DNA from: an uncultured Geobacteraceae bacterium
GTDB taxonomy: Bacteria; Desulfobacterota; Desulfuromonadia; Geobacterales; Pseudopelobacteraceae
Assembly: GCA_903876875.1 (NCBI GenBank)
Contig: CAIRBT010000185.1
Location: 1-43,592 of the forward strand
Reading direction: 5' to 3'
Length of the DNA: 43,592 nt
Below the pieces are notes generated by a model. It saw only the letters and a program-made list of their open reading frames with translations, searched no databases and was not told the DNA's origin. The translations under genes were made by a program, and so were the position numbers. Positions 43,288 through 43,592 of this stretch are shown here, one piece after another (positions within the stretch are counted from its first letter, which is position 1; every line of letters begins with the position of its first letter).

Positions 43288-43592
43288 TTTTGCAAAATTA
43301 TCACATCTTTATCGTAGAGACGCAAAATCTTGCGTCTCTACTGCGAAAGGCGGGCGATCACATGGGGTCGCCCCTACGGTTGCGGGTTGATTTTGAAAAA
43401 TTACCACATCTTTATCGTAGAGACGCAAAATCTTGCGTCTCTACTGCGAAAGGCGGGCGACCACGTGGGGTCGCCCCTACGGATGACGGTTGATTTTGCA
43501 AAATTATCACATCTTTATCGTAGAGACGCAAAATCTTGCGTCTCTACTGCGAAAGGCGGGCGATCACATGGGGTCGCCCCTACGGTTGCGGG
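43288..43592. repeat. Three 103-bp tandem repeats, each with two palindromes
   Basis: The units start at 43288, 43391 and 43494; the third is cut after 99 bases by the window edge. Each has a 28-base palindrome (arms GTAGAGACGCAA / TTGCGTCTCTAC, for example 43314-43341) and a second one built on GGGCGATCAC / GGGGTCGCCC. Units differ by a few substitutions (for example ATCACAT versus CCACGTG). The first palindrome matches the family at 23319-23490. Open reading frames here are by-products of the repeats. Nothing else is visible in 43194-43287. Confidence 0.9.

Noticed and set aside
43233-43493. 86-codon open frame in the tandem repeats
   Set aside because: It is made of repeat units, has no ribosome binding site and repeats its own sequence; a by-product.
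43288-43592. CRISPR array
   Set aside because: The whole 103-bp unit repeats, including what would be spacers, and there are no cas genes.

Overview
The window looks like chromosomal DNA of a Geobacter-type deltaproteobacterium (Desulfuromonadales/Geobacterales). The support is a dense set of soluble two-component proteins, a GEMM-I riboswitch of the Geobacter 3',3'-cGAMP subtype, PAS proteins with a C-terminal four-cysteine module, a PurS-PurL fusion beside a separate PurQ, FapA, and dispersed GC-rich palindromes. No tRNA, rRNA, CRISPR array or intact transposase was seen.

Region 1 (1-6764, minus strand) is a signalling island. A PAS histidine kinase, a NarL-type regulator and a truncated dCache sensor form one operon. 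Beside it lie a free HPt protein, a REC-PAS protein with a lone H-box helix, and a hybrid kinase that ends in its own HPt. Region 2 (6969-11489, plus strand) continues with two REC-kinases, a CheX-like protein missing its catalytic Asn, and a PAS kinase with a Cys-rich PAS domain.

Region 3 (11567-15542, plus strand) is the most interesting part. A GEMM-I aptamer with A instead of G at the ligand-selecting position, followed by an intrinsic terminator, precedes an IHF/HU gene, a REC-PAS-Cys4 protein, a REC-HD-GYP phosphodiesterase and FapA. Start-stop overlaps suggest one operon. It would be controlled by a cyclic dinucleotide and encodes an enzyme class that destroys such molecules.

Region 4 (15548-18796) has a small unknown gene, then a leader with a terminator before a soluble PRC/MgtE_N/CBS protein and an Nramp-family transporter whose metal-site motifs are altered in a way reminiscent of magnesium-type Nramp relatives.

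Region 5 (18783-31646, minus strand) is housekeeping: a DUF4124 protein, HIT protein, TlyA, pyrE, purF, purQ, recQ, purL, an MscS channel, purB and a WalJ-like hydrolase, largely with short gaps or coupled overlaps, but split in two places by palindromic repeats. A frameshifted gene remnant lies at 31853-32190 on the plus strand.

Region 6 (32225-43115, minus strand) has asnS, sbcC, sbcD, a GmrSD-like DUF262/DUF1524 protein (probable anti-phage nuclease), ybeY and a 7TM-HD phosphohydrolase, preceded by a good sigma-70 promoter. The window ends in three 103-bp tandem repeats that carry the same palindrome found between purQ and recQ.
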